Assembly: GCA_013399015.1 (NCBI GenBank)
Contig: VWZX01019989.1
Coordinates: forward strand, 844,191 to 908,190
Length of the DNA stretch: 64,000 bases
Direction: 5' to 3'
From: Galbula dea
Lineage: Eukaryota; Chordata; Aves; Piciformes; Galbulidae
Shown here: one piece after another, positions 27,501-38,987 of the stretch
Layout: each line of letters begins with the position of its first letter
Numbering within the stretch: position 1 is the stretch's first letter
The notes under the pieces: generated by a model
The model's input: the letters and a program-made list of their open reading frames with translations, nothing else
Database searches by the model: none
Told to the model about the DNA's origin: nothing
Made by a program: the position numbers and the translations under genes

Positions 27501-30500
27501 AGAGCCATAGAGCCAAGGACAATCTTCCCTCCTGCCAACAGAGCTTCTCAGGGTTCAAGGAGAATTTTCTCACCCACAGGAAACTGAGTGAGGGGACATG
27601 CCAAAAGTCTGCCTAGAAATCAGAAGACATCAACTGAAACATTGGCTGGGAAAGTGGGACAAGGCTGCATGCGGGATGTCACACAGTGGTTACTTAACAA
27701 AGCTCACTGATGTGTCTCCAGTACTCCTGTCTTTCAGCACCAACTCTTGGGAGTATGGAGTTACATGTGCACCTTCCTGCTTCCAAAACCAGAATCTCAG
27801 AAATGAAAACTTAACATTTAGGAATGCATTACTAGATGGGACCTCCTCGGTTATTAAGCATGATCTCTTGCTATTGTAGGCACTGCTTCAAATAATATTT
27901 TCCTTAAATGTATAGCGTGCCCTTTTAAAATCAATTAGGTTTTCAGCTACCATTATTCTGATCACTATTCCAATGATAAAGTAACTTTTGCTAATTTCCA
28001 GCCCAAACTTATTCACTTTATACCCATTTGCTATTGTGCCAAATTGGCCTTTTGCTCAAAAAATACTTTTCCTCCCCTATTATTTCTCCCACTAACACAG
28101 ACATCAGTCATACCCTCTCTCAACTTTCACTTTTTTAGGCTACACATGGCAAGCTATTCTAGCCCCCTTTCTTCAGAAAAGATTCCTATCCCTTGGGTCA
28201 ACCGTAACAGGCCTTTTCTAGTATGAGGTCATTTTGCCTCAGAATATGAGAACATCCAGTATTTTGAGGCCTCATGAGAACTTAATGCAATGGCACTAGT
28301 ATTCCCTCATGTTTTATGAAAAGTTTTCCCTAACACATTATAGGATATTTACCATCTTCAAAGCCACATTACGTCTGCAGTCATCTGCAGCTGACTGCTG
28401 TGCCAAATTCTTTTCTACTCATTTTCTAATGACTAAAATGTTTTTCATAAAAGACCTCAAATGATGGTATTAATGTAGTTTTATTGGATGTCACTAGATG
28501 CTGTACAAAATTTGGATTCTCCTCTGTGTTCATAATACCTGCCACCTTTGCATCATCAGAAAATTTGATCAGCCTAATTCTTGTGTTGAGGCTGAGAAAC
28601 AAAAATACCAAGTGTTGATCTTGAGGCAAGTCCTTGGAGAACTTTGCTAATTAAGCTCTGACAAGATCAAGATACGTCCTTTCACACACATCTTTCCTCT
28701 AACCAGTTTCTTGTCTCTCATAGCTGCTGCATTTTTCCTTAACTTTCCCAATTTAACCAAGTGTTTCCCATATAGGAAATACATTAAAAGTCTCACAGAA
28801 GTTCAGATAAACAGGACCTATCAGATCCATTTTGCTTTTTAGGAAATCACTGATGTTCTAAATGACTGTGTGATCAATCTTTCAGAAATACTTGTCAAAT
28901 CATTTCCCATTTTGCCTCTTTGTCTGACATATCCTTTCCCCCAGAGTCCCCCTGTAAATGCTGTCAAGCTCACACTGCCTGTGCTGCCAGGTGTCAGCTC
29001 CTTCAGAGTACTAGGAATGAAAATGGGCAATCCATGCAATGAGAGCTTTATGCTACCCAAGTTTTGCTTCCACCTTGGTTGTGATAATTTCCACTTACAG
29101 CCCTTCTCCTTTGCTCCCCTGCTAATACATTTCTAAGAGCCAAGAAGGAAGGTTGCCCTATACTGGCCAAATACCATCCTGACCAGACAATCCTGGAACT
29201 CAGAGCAATGCCATCTCAGAGCCACCCCAGGTCTAATGTCCATCCAGTTCTTTTCATATTCACCTGCTTCCCCAATTCCCACCTCTCCATTCTTCGCTAT
29301 CCCCAAACCCTCATCCATTTAATACACTGTAAACCCCTACTCTCATTTACTCCATGCTTCCAACCCTTTGCTGCCACTTGACTCCCATCTGAGCCCTTCG
29401 ACCCAACCCAAGCTCCATCAGCAACCCCCTGCACCATCCCACCCATCTCAGGTCCACTGGCCCCAATCTTCAATACTTGCTCCTCAGCTCCTCTTCTTCT
29501 ACCTGTCTGAACACGATACCTGTCTCCTTATGCCTTCCTTGCTCCCACAGGGTGCCAGTACCATCAGCCACTGCCTAGTGTGACAGACCTTGCTTGCCCC
29601 GAGGGCACCCTCTGCCTGGCTCCCTCCAAAAAGCAGTCCCAGGGGAATTGAAAAATCTACACTACATGCATTTATTCAGCCAGGTAGAAGTGTTGAGGAG
29701 AGAAAAAGACACCTCCATTGTGCAGCAGACATAGGGTGCTCCTCCCCACAAGCAACCTGAAGCCCCAGGAAAAGCAGTTTTGGGGACCAAAACTTCTGTC
29801 TTCTGACTCAGCCTCATCCTCATTGACTAGAAGTCTCCTTTCTTCCAATCTCCTCCAACGTGCAAAGCTTAAAAAACTTTTGCTGTTTATTTTGCTACCC
29901 TTTGCAAAGTCTGACTCAGCATGATTTTTTTACTGTTCTCACTTAATCTTTACTCTTCTTGACCTTTAAGACACAACTTTTCATTATTTATTTGCTATCA
30001 GTTCTTTTTTTCCACTCTTAGTAGTCTCTTGGTCTATTTCTAACAGCTTCTCTGTGGTACTTATTCATTCAGTGAGGTCTGGATATTCTTCCTACAAGCT
30101 TTTTCCTCTTGCTTGGCATGCAGAATTGTAATGGCTTTAGCATCTTTGACTTGAAAAAGTTCCAGACCTCCTCCACTCCTTGACTGAGTTTAGTAACTGG
30201 CTCCCTTAGTTTATCAGAGTTTGTTCTTTGAAAGCCACAAGCTTAATTACACACTCGTTTATAATTCCATTTAATTTAATCTAAAATGACTTGTGTTCAT
30301 TTAATCTAAGGTTATTTTCTATGGCCATCTGTTCTACAAAGCCTACAAAAACCAAACTTGAAATAACATGTCTTTTACCGGCCCCTTTAGAAAGCTTTTA
30401 TCCAGGTCCTCTGTTAACTGGAGACACAGAAATCACCTTAAGAAGCTTCTTCCAAAGTAGCACAGACACTGTAGCATTCCAAGCACAATTTGAACAACTT

Positions 30501-33500
30501 TCTGCACTGTTGTAAAGGCAGGACATAACTGGGTTTAGTTCTGTCTCCAGAACAAGACAAAGCTTTTTTTCCATCTAAATACATACCATCATCTGAAATC
30601 ACAGCTCAGTGAGATTCTTGCCCATACAACAAGAATAACAAGACAGGGTAGTGTTTTACCCACGGTGTAGAGCAAGTTATCTACTGACTTGATCTTCTAA
30701 TACGACTGTTATTACAGTTCGACTAGCCATGTTCTGTCTCTGGATCCCTCAAGGCAATAGGGACTGGCTGTTAAAAAGCCTCATTACATATTCAGTCCCT
30801 ATTTTAGGCAGGGTATTTATTTGTAGTAACCAAGTTCATGACTCCAGACATATAAGATGCTCAAAGCAGGTAACACAGAGAAGGTCACTTTCAGGCTGCT
30901 AGTCTGTCAAGGAACACTCCCTTCTCTGCCATTTCTAACTAAAAGCAGACTCTCTGCCCTTCCATGGCAAAAAAACCAAACCAAACCAAACCCAACCAAA
31001 AAGGCCACCTAACCACACAACTACAAACCAAAACCCACTAAGTCTTACAGCTTTAAAGTCCACAGTTTTCCACCTACTGCAAATTTCCTCCAGTCTGATT
31101 TTGCAGAGGAACCATGGAGCATTTGCAATGCTTCAGCCTGACACGATTTCACAGTTAAAAACAAAAAACAGAACATATCATTTTTGGTGGCAAAATGAAG
31201 TTGAAATTTTATGCAGAAAAGACAGATGTACATGGGAAAGGGAAAAATAATTCAGCAACAATCAGAAACAAGAAAGGGCAGAAAATTGGTAAGTTAACTA
31301 CGAAAATTCATTCAGAATGTGCAAAAGAGCAAGGCTAAAAGTACACTTGATAGGATTTTTTTAATATGCATTAGAAATAAAATTAACCTTAGAAAAGCTC
31401 ACTACTGGGGAAGAATGATACAAATTTTAAACAACCTGTGAAAAAAGGCACCAACGTCCAAGTAAATACTCATTCTAGGTTTGGAAAGAGGCAGGATTAC
31501 ACAGCTGTACCACATATGAATGGTGCTACACCTTCCAGGCTATTCATTACAGACAGAGGAATTCTGTAAGAACCAAACATACCTACATTGAATGCATACA
31601 AAGGGGGCAATTTCACCTACATTTACAGCATCAGTGAGACCAATACCATATCAGCATGTCATCTTGGTACCCAGTTTCTTAAAGGATATAGGAAAACTGG
31701 AAGGGTTACACTAAAGTGACATGAAAATTATTTGATGGCTGATGAGAATCTCTGAAAGTGAGAGAGGCTTCAGTGCTCAACCTAGTTTGTCAAAAAAGAG
31801 TGGTGAATAAATTACAGTAGATAAATACATCTGTGCAGAGGAAACCCTGATTGTCAGGAGGCTTTTTGATCTAGCTGTAATAGTCAGAAAAAGAACTGAT
31901 TGGAAGCTTATGCCAGATAAATTTAAATGATAATGAAGTACAGTGTTGAAACATGGTGATTAATGATGGCAACGTACTACAAAGGGAAGGGACAGATTCT
32001 CCATCCCTAGGGGTCTATAGATCCAAACTGCATCTTCTGAGAAAATGTCTGTCACCTAGATGCAAATTACTTGTTTTGCCCAATACCAAGGTAACTGAGC
32101 AAGGCATAAGTTTCAGAGATAGCCAGGTAGCACAATTCAATGTTTGTTTCCCTCCTTATACTACCAAAAATCTGAATGATGGCAGTAGAAGAAAACACCA
32201 TGTGCCAACAGATTCCTCTTTTTCAGCCCCAGACCGTCACTCTGGCAGTTCCGAGACACCAGTTTCTGAGAGGTAGACCTTGAAAGTGGGCCAGGACAGC
32301 ACCTAGTTTATTTGGAAAGGGCTTACACGTCTGCACACCTGTGCCACAGAGTATGAAAACAGACCCAAAAACTCATTGGCTTTAGCTGGCAATGGAAGAC
32401 TGCCATTAAAACCAGAATACAGTAATTGTCACTACTGTCTGTAATATTCACAAAAATGCAGAAAATGCAGACCATACACTGTTAGTGGGACATCATTTGG
32501 CTATCCCTCACAAAACCTCCAAGCAATTTGGTACCTATCTATCTATCTCACTGCCTCTGAGAAAGATGAAAGGGTCAGCATTCATCTTACCCTGCGACCG
32601 GCCTCATTGTTCTGTAAGTTCATCAGCATGCGAGCTTGCTCCTCTGAACCTCTCACGTAGTTCTTCTCCCTCTCCTTAGCGTCCACAAACTCCTTGGCAA
32701 AACGATATCCATACTCCACGTTATCCCCACAGCCGCCCCACAGCCAGTCTCGAGGCAAGTCCTTGGGCCTGGCTGTCCGGCTGCAGCCACAGCTGGAGAG
32801 CTCTCCTTCACGGCAAGCCCGGCTGATTGCATTCACCACCCCGGCAGCACTGACGGCGTAGGTGAAGGCAGTCTCTCGGCTCCCTGTGAGAGAGACACGA
32901 GAAGAAAATTAACAAGAAACAGATCTCATTTAACAAACACAACACACAGCAAAGAGCAAGCAAATGGACTCCAGACAGTAGGATGTGGAAGCATTCTGAG
33001 AAGGTGGCCAGAACTAATTGGAAACCAGGTAAAAGGTGGGCAAGGGCACCACCTTGTTCTGATAGAGGGGAAACTGTCCTAACGCATGCTAGCATCCCAT
33101 TTTTGTTTTTATTTCACAATAACAGCTCCAGTCAACTGACTGTTCAAGGCTGGCAGTTTCTGTATAACCGGGCTCAAAACCAAACTGACTCTCTGATACA
33201 TACCAAGGAAGGGTCTGAGATTCCTGCTGTCACTTCAAAGGAATGCTCTTGGGAAAAGCATGTTCTTCATTAATTTGTAGGTGCTGCTCCTCAAGGTTTA
33301 TTATTTTTATTACACCTATGTTTGCCCATTTAAGAGCCCAGGAAAATCTGAGTCCTGCCTAAAAGAAATGGCAACACAATAGACAGGGACTGCTCAGCCT
33401 CCTTCCCCTTCAGTATCCTTTCATTTTAACCTGCAGGAAACTCTCAAGCAGCAAGAAGGTGCTGAAAATACAGCTGCTGCCTTAGCCACTGAATTTGCCA

Positions 33501-36500
33501 ATAATCATTTAGAACAACTGACAAGATTGGGTCTGTGCAAAAAGAACATTCTGGTTAAGTCCAGTATGACTCTGGAATGGTTTTCCTTTAACTGGGACAA
33601 GCACTCTATAGGCTCCTCAGTTCATTGACCTAATTTCGGTTTACATAAGGTCAGCTGAGAATTGAGAAACACTGAAGGAAACCCATTTTTACACTAAAGT
33701 ATCAAGGCAGAGGCTGTCCCAACGCCTACAGAACTGCAGTGCTGGAGCAAGTAAAACTTTCCCATGTAGACAATAATAAATGAAAAGACTTTCCATTAGC
33801 AGGTTTACTAGAAACTGCCCTGCTTGGAGTGCATGCTCTATACAGCTTAGAGTCTGAGCCAAGCAGCTGGATCGGGTCTCAAGCTATGCATTCCTGGCAA
33901 CATTTCAGCCCCAGTTTGACCGGGGCACCAACACAGCCAGAACACATAAGGCCAAGTGTGCTGCACCAGTGAGAGCTGTGGGTCTGAAAGGAGGGAGTAG
34001 AGGGGGATGAGGAGAAGGAGGCACTCCAACACCTGCACTCTCACCACACAGTGCAATAAAGAGCTAAACCGACACCTTCAGAGTCATTGTGCATGTCACC
34101 AAACTTTCAGGTGACAGAGAGAACAACTGCCAAAGCTTCACTGGAATAAGCAATCTGATTATGAAGAGCTACTTACACTATACCCCACCAAGATGCTCTC
34201 AAGCAAATATGAGTTACTTCAGAAGGGAGATCCTCCAAGAACTGTTTGTCACCAGCCCACAAGGCTCCCAATGTCAGCTCCCTCAGCAGGACTGAGCTGA
34301 TGCTTTTGGTAAGCTCTTGTTCCAATTTGCATGTGCTGACAATCTGTAATTAATAGCAGCTTATCACCAGCTTAGTGGTAATGACCCAAGACAAAGGCAA
34401 GGCTGTGAATGGCATCCACCTTGTAGAACAACTTGTGAATTCTGCCCCCCTCAAATGAGACTCGTACACTATGGGCATATGCTCCCGAGTATAGCACAAG
34501 GCTGATAAAATGCTACAGGACACATAACATAGAAGGGAGGGACTTCCTGGCAGGTCATAAGGAGAGGACTATGCCCCTTCAAACCCCCCTAGTCCAAAAA
34601 GAAAAGAGAAGCAACTCCTAGTTAAGATAATTCAGCTGAGACTGACCCATGAGGGAGTTACGGTCATTTTTCAACAACCAAAATCAAGCTTTCAATCATC
34701 TAGTTTGTTTTACATGTTACGGGTATTTTAAGGTAATGGTCCAACGGGCAGTTTTGCCCCTGTCAGTCTGTGTCTGTAGGGTGAGAGCCCTGAGGACACA
34801 CCAATCGCCCTGTTAAGTAGAGCACCTATAGAGATTAAAATACGTACCAGGAGAGGACCTCCCGGTGTTACAGCTTGTGCAACACAGCCTGCATGACTCC
34901 AGGTGCTTAGCATCCCTACAGCTTGATTGAGATCCCTGTAAGCACAGACTGGATTTACACTTTTACTGGCCATGTTTTAACCATTTCCACATTTCAGATG
35001 CAGCAGCAGGACAACTCAATGGGCAGCCCCTTAATCTGCATGAGTTTAGGTTGCTGAGGATGGTGCTGGGAGAGGCTGAAGTCTCAGTGGGGGCTTTATG
35101 CCCCTCCCTTGCTGCCCACAAAGCAGAACAAACCATGCTTGCTCGCTAGAGGTAGGTTTGGAAGACTGCAGCGTGGTCTGGGAGGTGGGATCGGACGTGT
35201 GCGTGAAACCCTGCACTAATACAAAGCAAATTCATTGCTATCAATCGTGGGGTTATACAACCCAGTTTATCTCACACCTCCCAGCCTTGGGAAGGCATTT
35301 GGGTTTTCACTCATCATCTCAAAGTTCACACCAGTTCCAAACTTCTGTACTGTCACCTCAAAGGACAGAGGTGCTACTCCCCAAATTTGTGCAAATGTGA
35401 ACAGACTCTCAGGCAGTAACCCACCTCCTGCCCTCTCCTGAGGGGTAGGCTGGAGTCACCCCTGGACTGCCATACCCTGGGCAGGCCAGAGGTGATGCTG
35501 AGGGCTGCGGACCCCGGGAGCCTCTGCCCATTGGCACAGAGCTCCACGGAGCTCTGCTGCCCTCCTGTGCCCACCAGCTACCCGCCACCAGCAGGAGGAC
35601 AGAGAGCCCAGGGCTGTGGCTGCTTTAGGCAGGCACCAGTGAGAATGCCAGGGTGAGCTGTACACAGGCAAGGTGTCGGTCCCCAAGGCTTGCTTTTCTG
35701 GAGCTGCAGGGGAAGAAGATAGGAGAAGAACTGACCCCAAAGGGGAGACAAAAATGTGTGACTAGAACTTTTTGGATGCAAAAGTTTTTGTTTCAACTGA
35801 TTTTTTTTAAAGCATTTTCCTAAAGTTTGCCAATCTCAGAGAAAAACAAGGAAAAATATTTCACAGAATCAAAGAATGTTAGGACTTGGAAGGAACCTCA
35901 AAAGATCATCTAGTCCAACCCCTCTGCCACAGCAGGATTCCCTAGACCAGGTCACACAGAAACACATCCAGACAGGTTTTGAATATCTCCTGAGAAGGAG
36001 ACTCCACAGCCTCTCTGGGCAGTCTGTTCCAGTGCTCTGGCATCTGAACTGGGAAAAAAATTTTTCTTGTATTCACACAGAACCTCCTGTGCTTCAGCTT
36101 ATAACCATTGCCCCTTGTCTTGTCACTGGGCTTCACTGAGAAGAGCCTGACCCCATTCCCTTTACACCCACCCTTAACATATTTAAAAGCACAAATGAGG
36201 TCACCCCTTAGCCTTCTCTTCTCCAAGCTAAAGAGACCCAGCTCCCTCAGCCTTTCCTCATAAGGAAGATGTTCCAGCCCTTTAATCATCTTGGTGGCTC
36301 TGCGCTGGACTCTTTCAAGCAGTTCCCCATCCTTCTTCAACTGAGGATCCCAGAACTGGACACAATATTCCAGACGCAGCCTCACCTTTGTCCTTTTCAT
36401 TATGGCTATTTTTTTCTCCCCTCTTCCATTTGAAAAGGCAGAAGAGGTAAGATCTTTGGCTCTCGAAATGGCTTGACTAACCTAGAAACCTCAACCTTGC

Positions 36501-38950
36501 ATTTAGGATTGCACTGAAGAACATACATTTTCTCCTCCCCCAAGGAAACTCTAATATTACTTTTTTGGGTGCTCTGTCCTCTTCCTCATAAAGGTAGAAG
36601 TAAGGAATGTGTCTCTATATAACGCATAGAGATACATATATGTACACATGCAGCCTAAAATCTGAATTGACAGTACAAGAAGCAACTTCAGAAGGATAAT
36701 TTTTTTACATCACCAGATATCATTATTGAATAAACTACATTTAAAAGGTAATAGCAATTCTGACAATACAAACAGTAAGAAGCCCCAGAGTTAAAAAGCA
36801 GCCTACTTCACTGCTACAGATGCCTTTATGAAAACTCTGTATCATTGGACTGCCTCACCTCTATGAAATGCACAAAATGAAGGTGTAATGATTAAACACA
36901 GATCCACCAGGTCTCCCGTTTCCAAGCTGAGCCAAGTTCTGTGAGGGGGAAAGGAAACTAATCTTGCAGGTTTCTGAGAAAACGTTCTCCCAGGCTTTGG
37001 ACTTGTCTGGGGAGGTTATCCTCTCCTCCCACAATCTAGAGCAGCTCAAAAAATCATGTAATATGTGCAACGCCTGTGTTGGTGGGTGGGCAGCTGAGGG
37101 TTGTTGGCAACCCTATACACCTTCTGGGTCCTTATCTCTTTTTCCCTCTCCTCTCCACAACACTTTGGTATGCCTCTGCACTCTAACAGATATTCTGGTC
37201 TCCAGACCTTTCTCATGCCATTGGCACAGAGTACAGAAAAAGGGCTGTGGTCCAGAACTGGGGCTAAGAAGTTGAAAACAGGAGACAGGCACACAGTATG
37301 AACCCAGGGAAGAATGACTTTATAGTTGACACGACCTAAAAAACTGAAAGGCTTTGTTTTCTTCCCCAGTGTGGAAAATACATTCGCTGAAATGATGACC
37401 AATGCCTCATTACAAAGTAAGAAAAAGTAAAAGCAGAAGGTGGAATTAAGAGAAAAGAGGAGAACAGCATCCCCCTCCACAACAGCTTACCATTAACTTA
37501 AACAACAGTGACAAATCATCACAGACCTTGTAAAACCCCAGGCCACCTTTGGTGACATTTTTCTTACTTCTCTTCTGTGCTGTCTTGTTCTGGAGTATAA
37601 ACATGGTCTAACTAACCAGAGAATCTAAAGAAGCCAGGTTCAAAACTTGTTGTTTGGATGTTTTTTAAAACAGCAGGCAACTGCAGGCAGTGACCTCACA
37701 GGCACTACCATCAACAGATTCCTACTAGAGATCACAGAATCATAGAATTGTCAGAGCTGGAAGGGACCTTAAAGATTATCTAGTTCCAACTCCCCTGCAT
37801 GGGCAGAGGCAGTACTGCAAATACAGCAGTACTCCTAACAAACAAACACACACATGCTCAAACCAAATAGCAGCAGGACTACTGGACATACCCACCACCT
37901 ACTCACACCACCTCTTTCCTCATCAAAACCCAAATCTACTCCCAATCTAAACTACAGTATCAATTCATTTTAGAGAGAAGGAATCTTTCCTCTTCCACTA
38001 TCCACTTCTACCCATACGCTCTCTGATCCTTCATGATGGCTTTTCATCCTTCAGCTCTGGTCTCTGCTTTTCTCTTAGTTCACCCTTACTTTTTTTCTCC
38101 AGATGTAGACTCACAGACTTGACCTAGCCAGGGCTGCAGGGATGTACTGAAAAAGATGATGAGGTTTGCTCTATAATGCGAGATTCCTAATGTCTCGTGT
38201 CCTCATGAAGTCACTAGGATCTCTCTGGAGATCTGACATTTACTCTGTTCTTTGGGACAAGTTACACATAAGGGAGGGACTCCAGAAGGGAGAAATGGAG
38301 GCATATTTTCTGACTTTTATCTTTGGTGGCTAAAAATCTTAGTTTTCATACCCCAAAGCACAAATTTTAACAATTGGGGATTGCACGCAGCCTCACCTGG
38401 CCACTGCTCTTGCTAGCTCTTGCTCAGAAAGCAAGATGTCAAGGATGCGTAGATGCCTTGGATGTGTGTCAGGAGCTTAAAGTATGCGTCAGAAAACAGC
38501 ATTTCCCAGGGGAAGTACACCAGAGAAGCAGGGATTTGTTGGGGTATGAGCTGGACAGAAAGGGAGAATGGCTCTGGTGGGCTGAATTGAGGATTCTGAA
38601 ATGTTGAGTAACAGATGTAAAAAAAAAAAACCCTAAAATTCTCAATAATAACATATAAGAATTTCAGGATCAAATGGAAAGGATTAAGGGACTTGGCTAC
38701 CCTAGTACCCTGTTGCCTTGACACCCCAGAGGTATTAAAGATGCATCTCTTGGTGTCCTGCTGCCTATGTGGCGTATATTTTGAGAGAAAAGCCAAAAAG
38801 ATGCAAGCAATGCTAGGGGCAGCTAGGGGTGCATGAACTGGAGGTCTTTTTGCTAAGTGTTTTCCCCAAGAAATAGTGCTGGTTCTGGAGTCTTCAATGT
38901 AAAATATCAGCTTTGTGGGTGTGAACAAAACCTGAGGTTGGAGAGTGCAA

Positions 38951-38987
<37 letters not shown>

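Larger units (their letters stand above)
24573..32590 (-). other. WNT5B intron 3
   Basis: An 8-kb intron with a GTAAGA donor and CCCACAG acceptor. No coding sequence recognised. It holds strongly decayed LINE sequence in antisense orientation (27975-28890 and possibly 29860-30520), an (AAACC)n-type simple tract (30969-31001) and otherwise unique sequence. Confidence 0.85.

Noticed and set aside
27139..27573. 144-codon minus frame with a hydrophobic, transmembrane-like centre
   Set aside because: It sits inside WNT5B intron 3, has no recognisable family, and the hydrophobicity follows from a T/C-rich stretch. Possible chance ORF.
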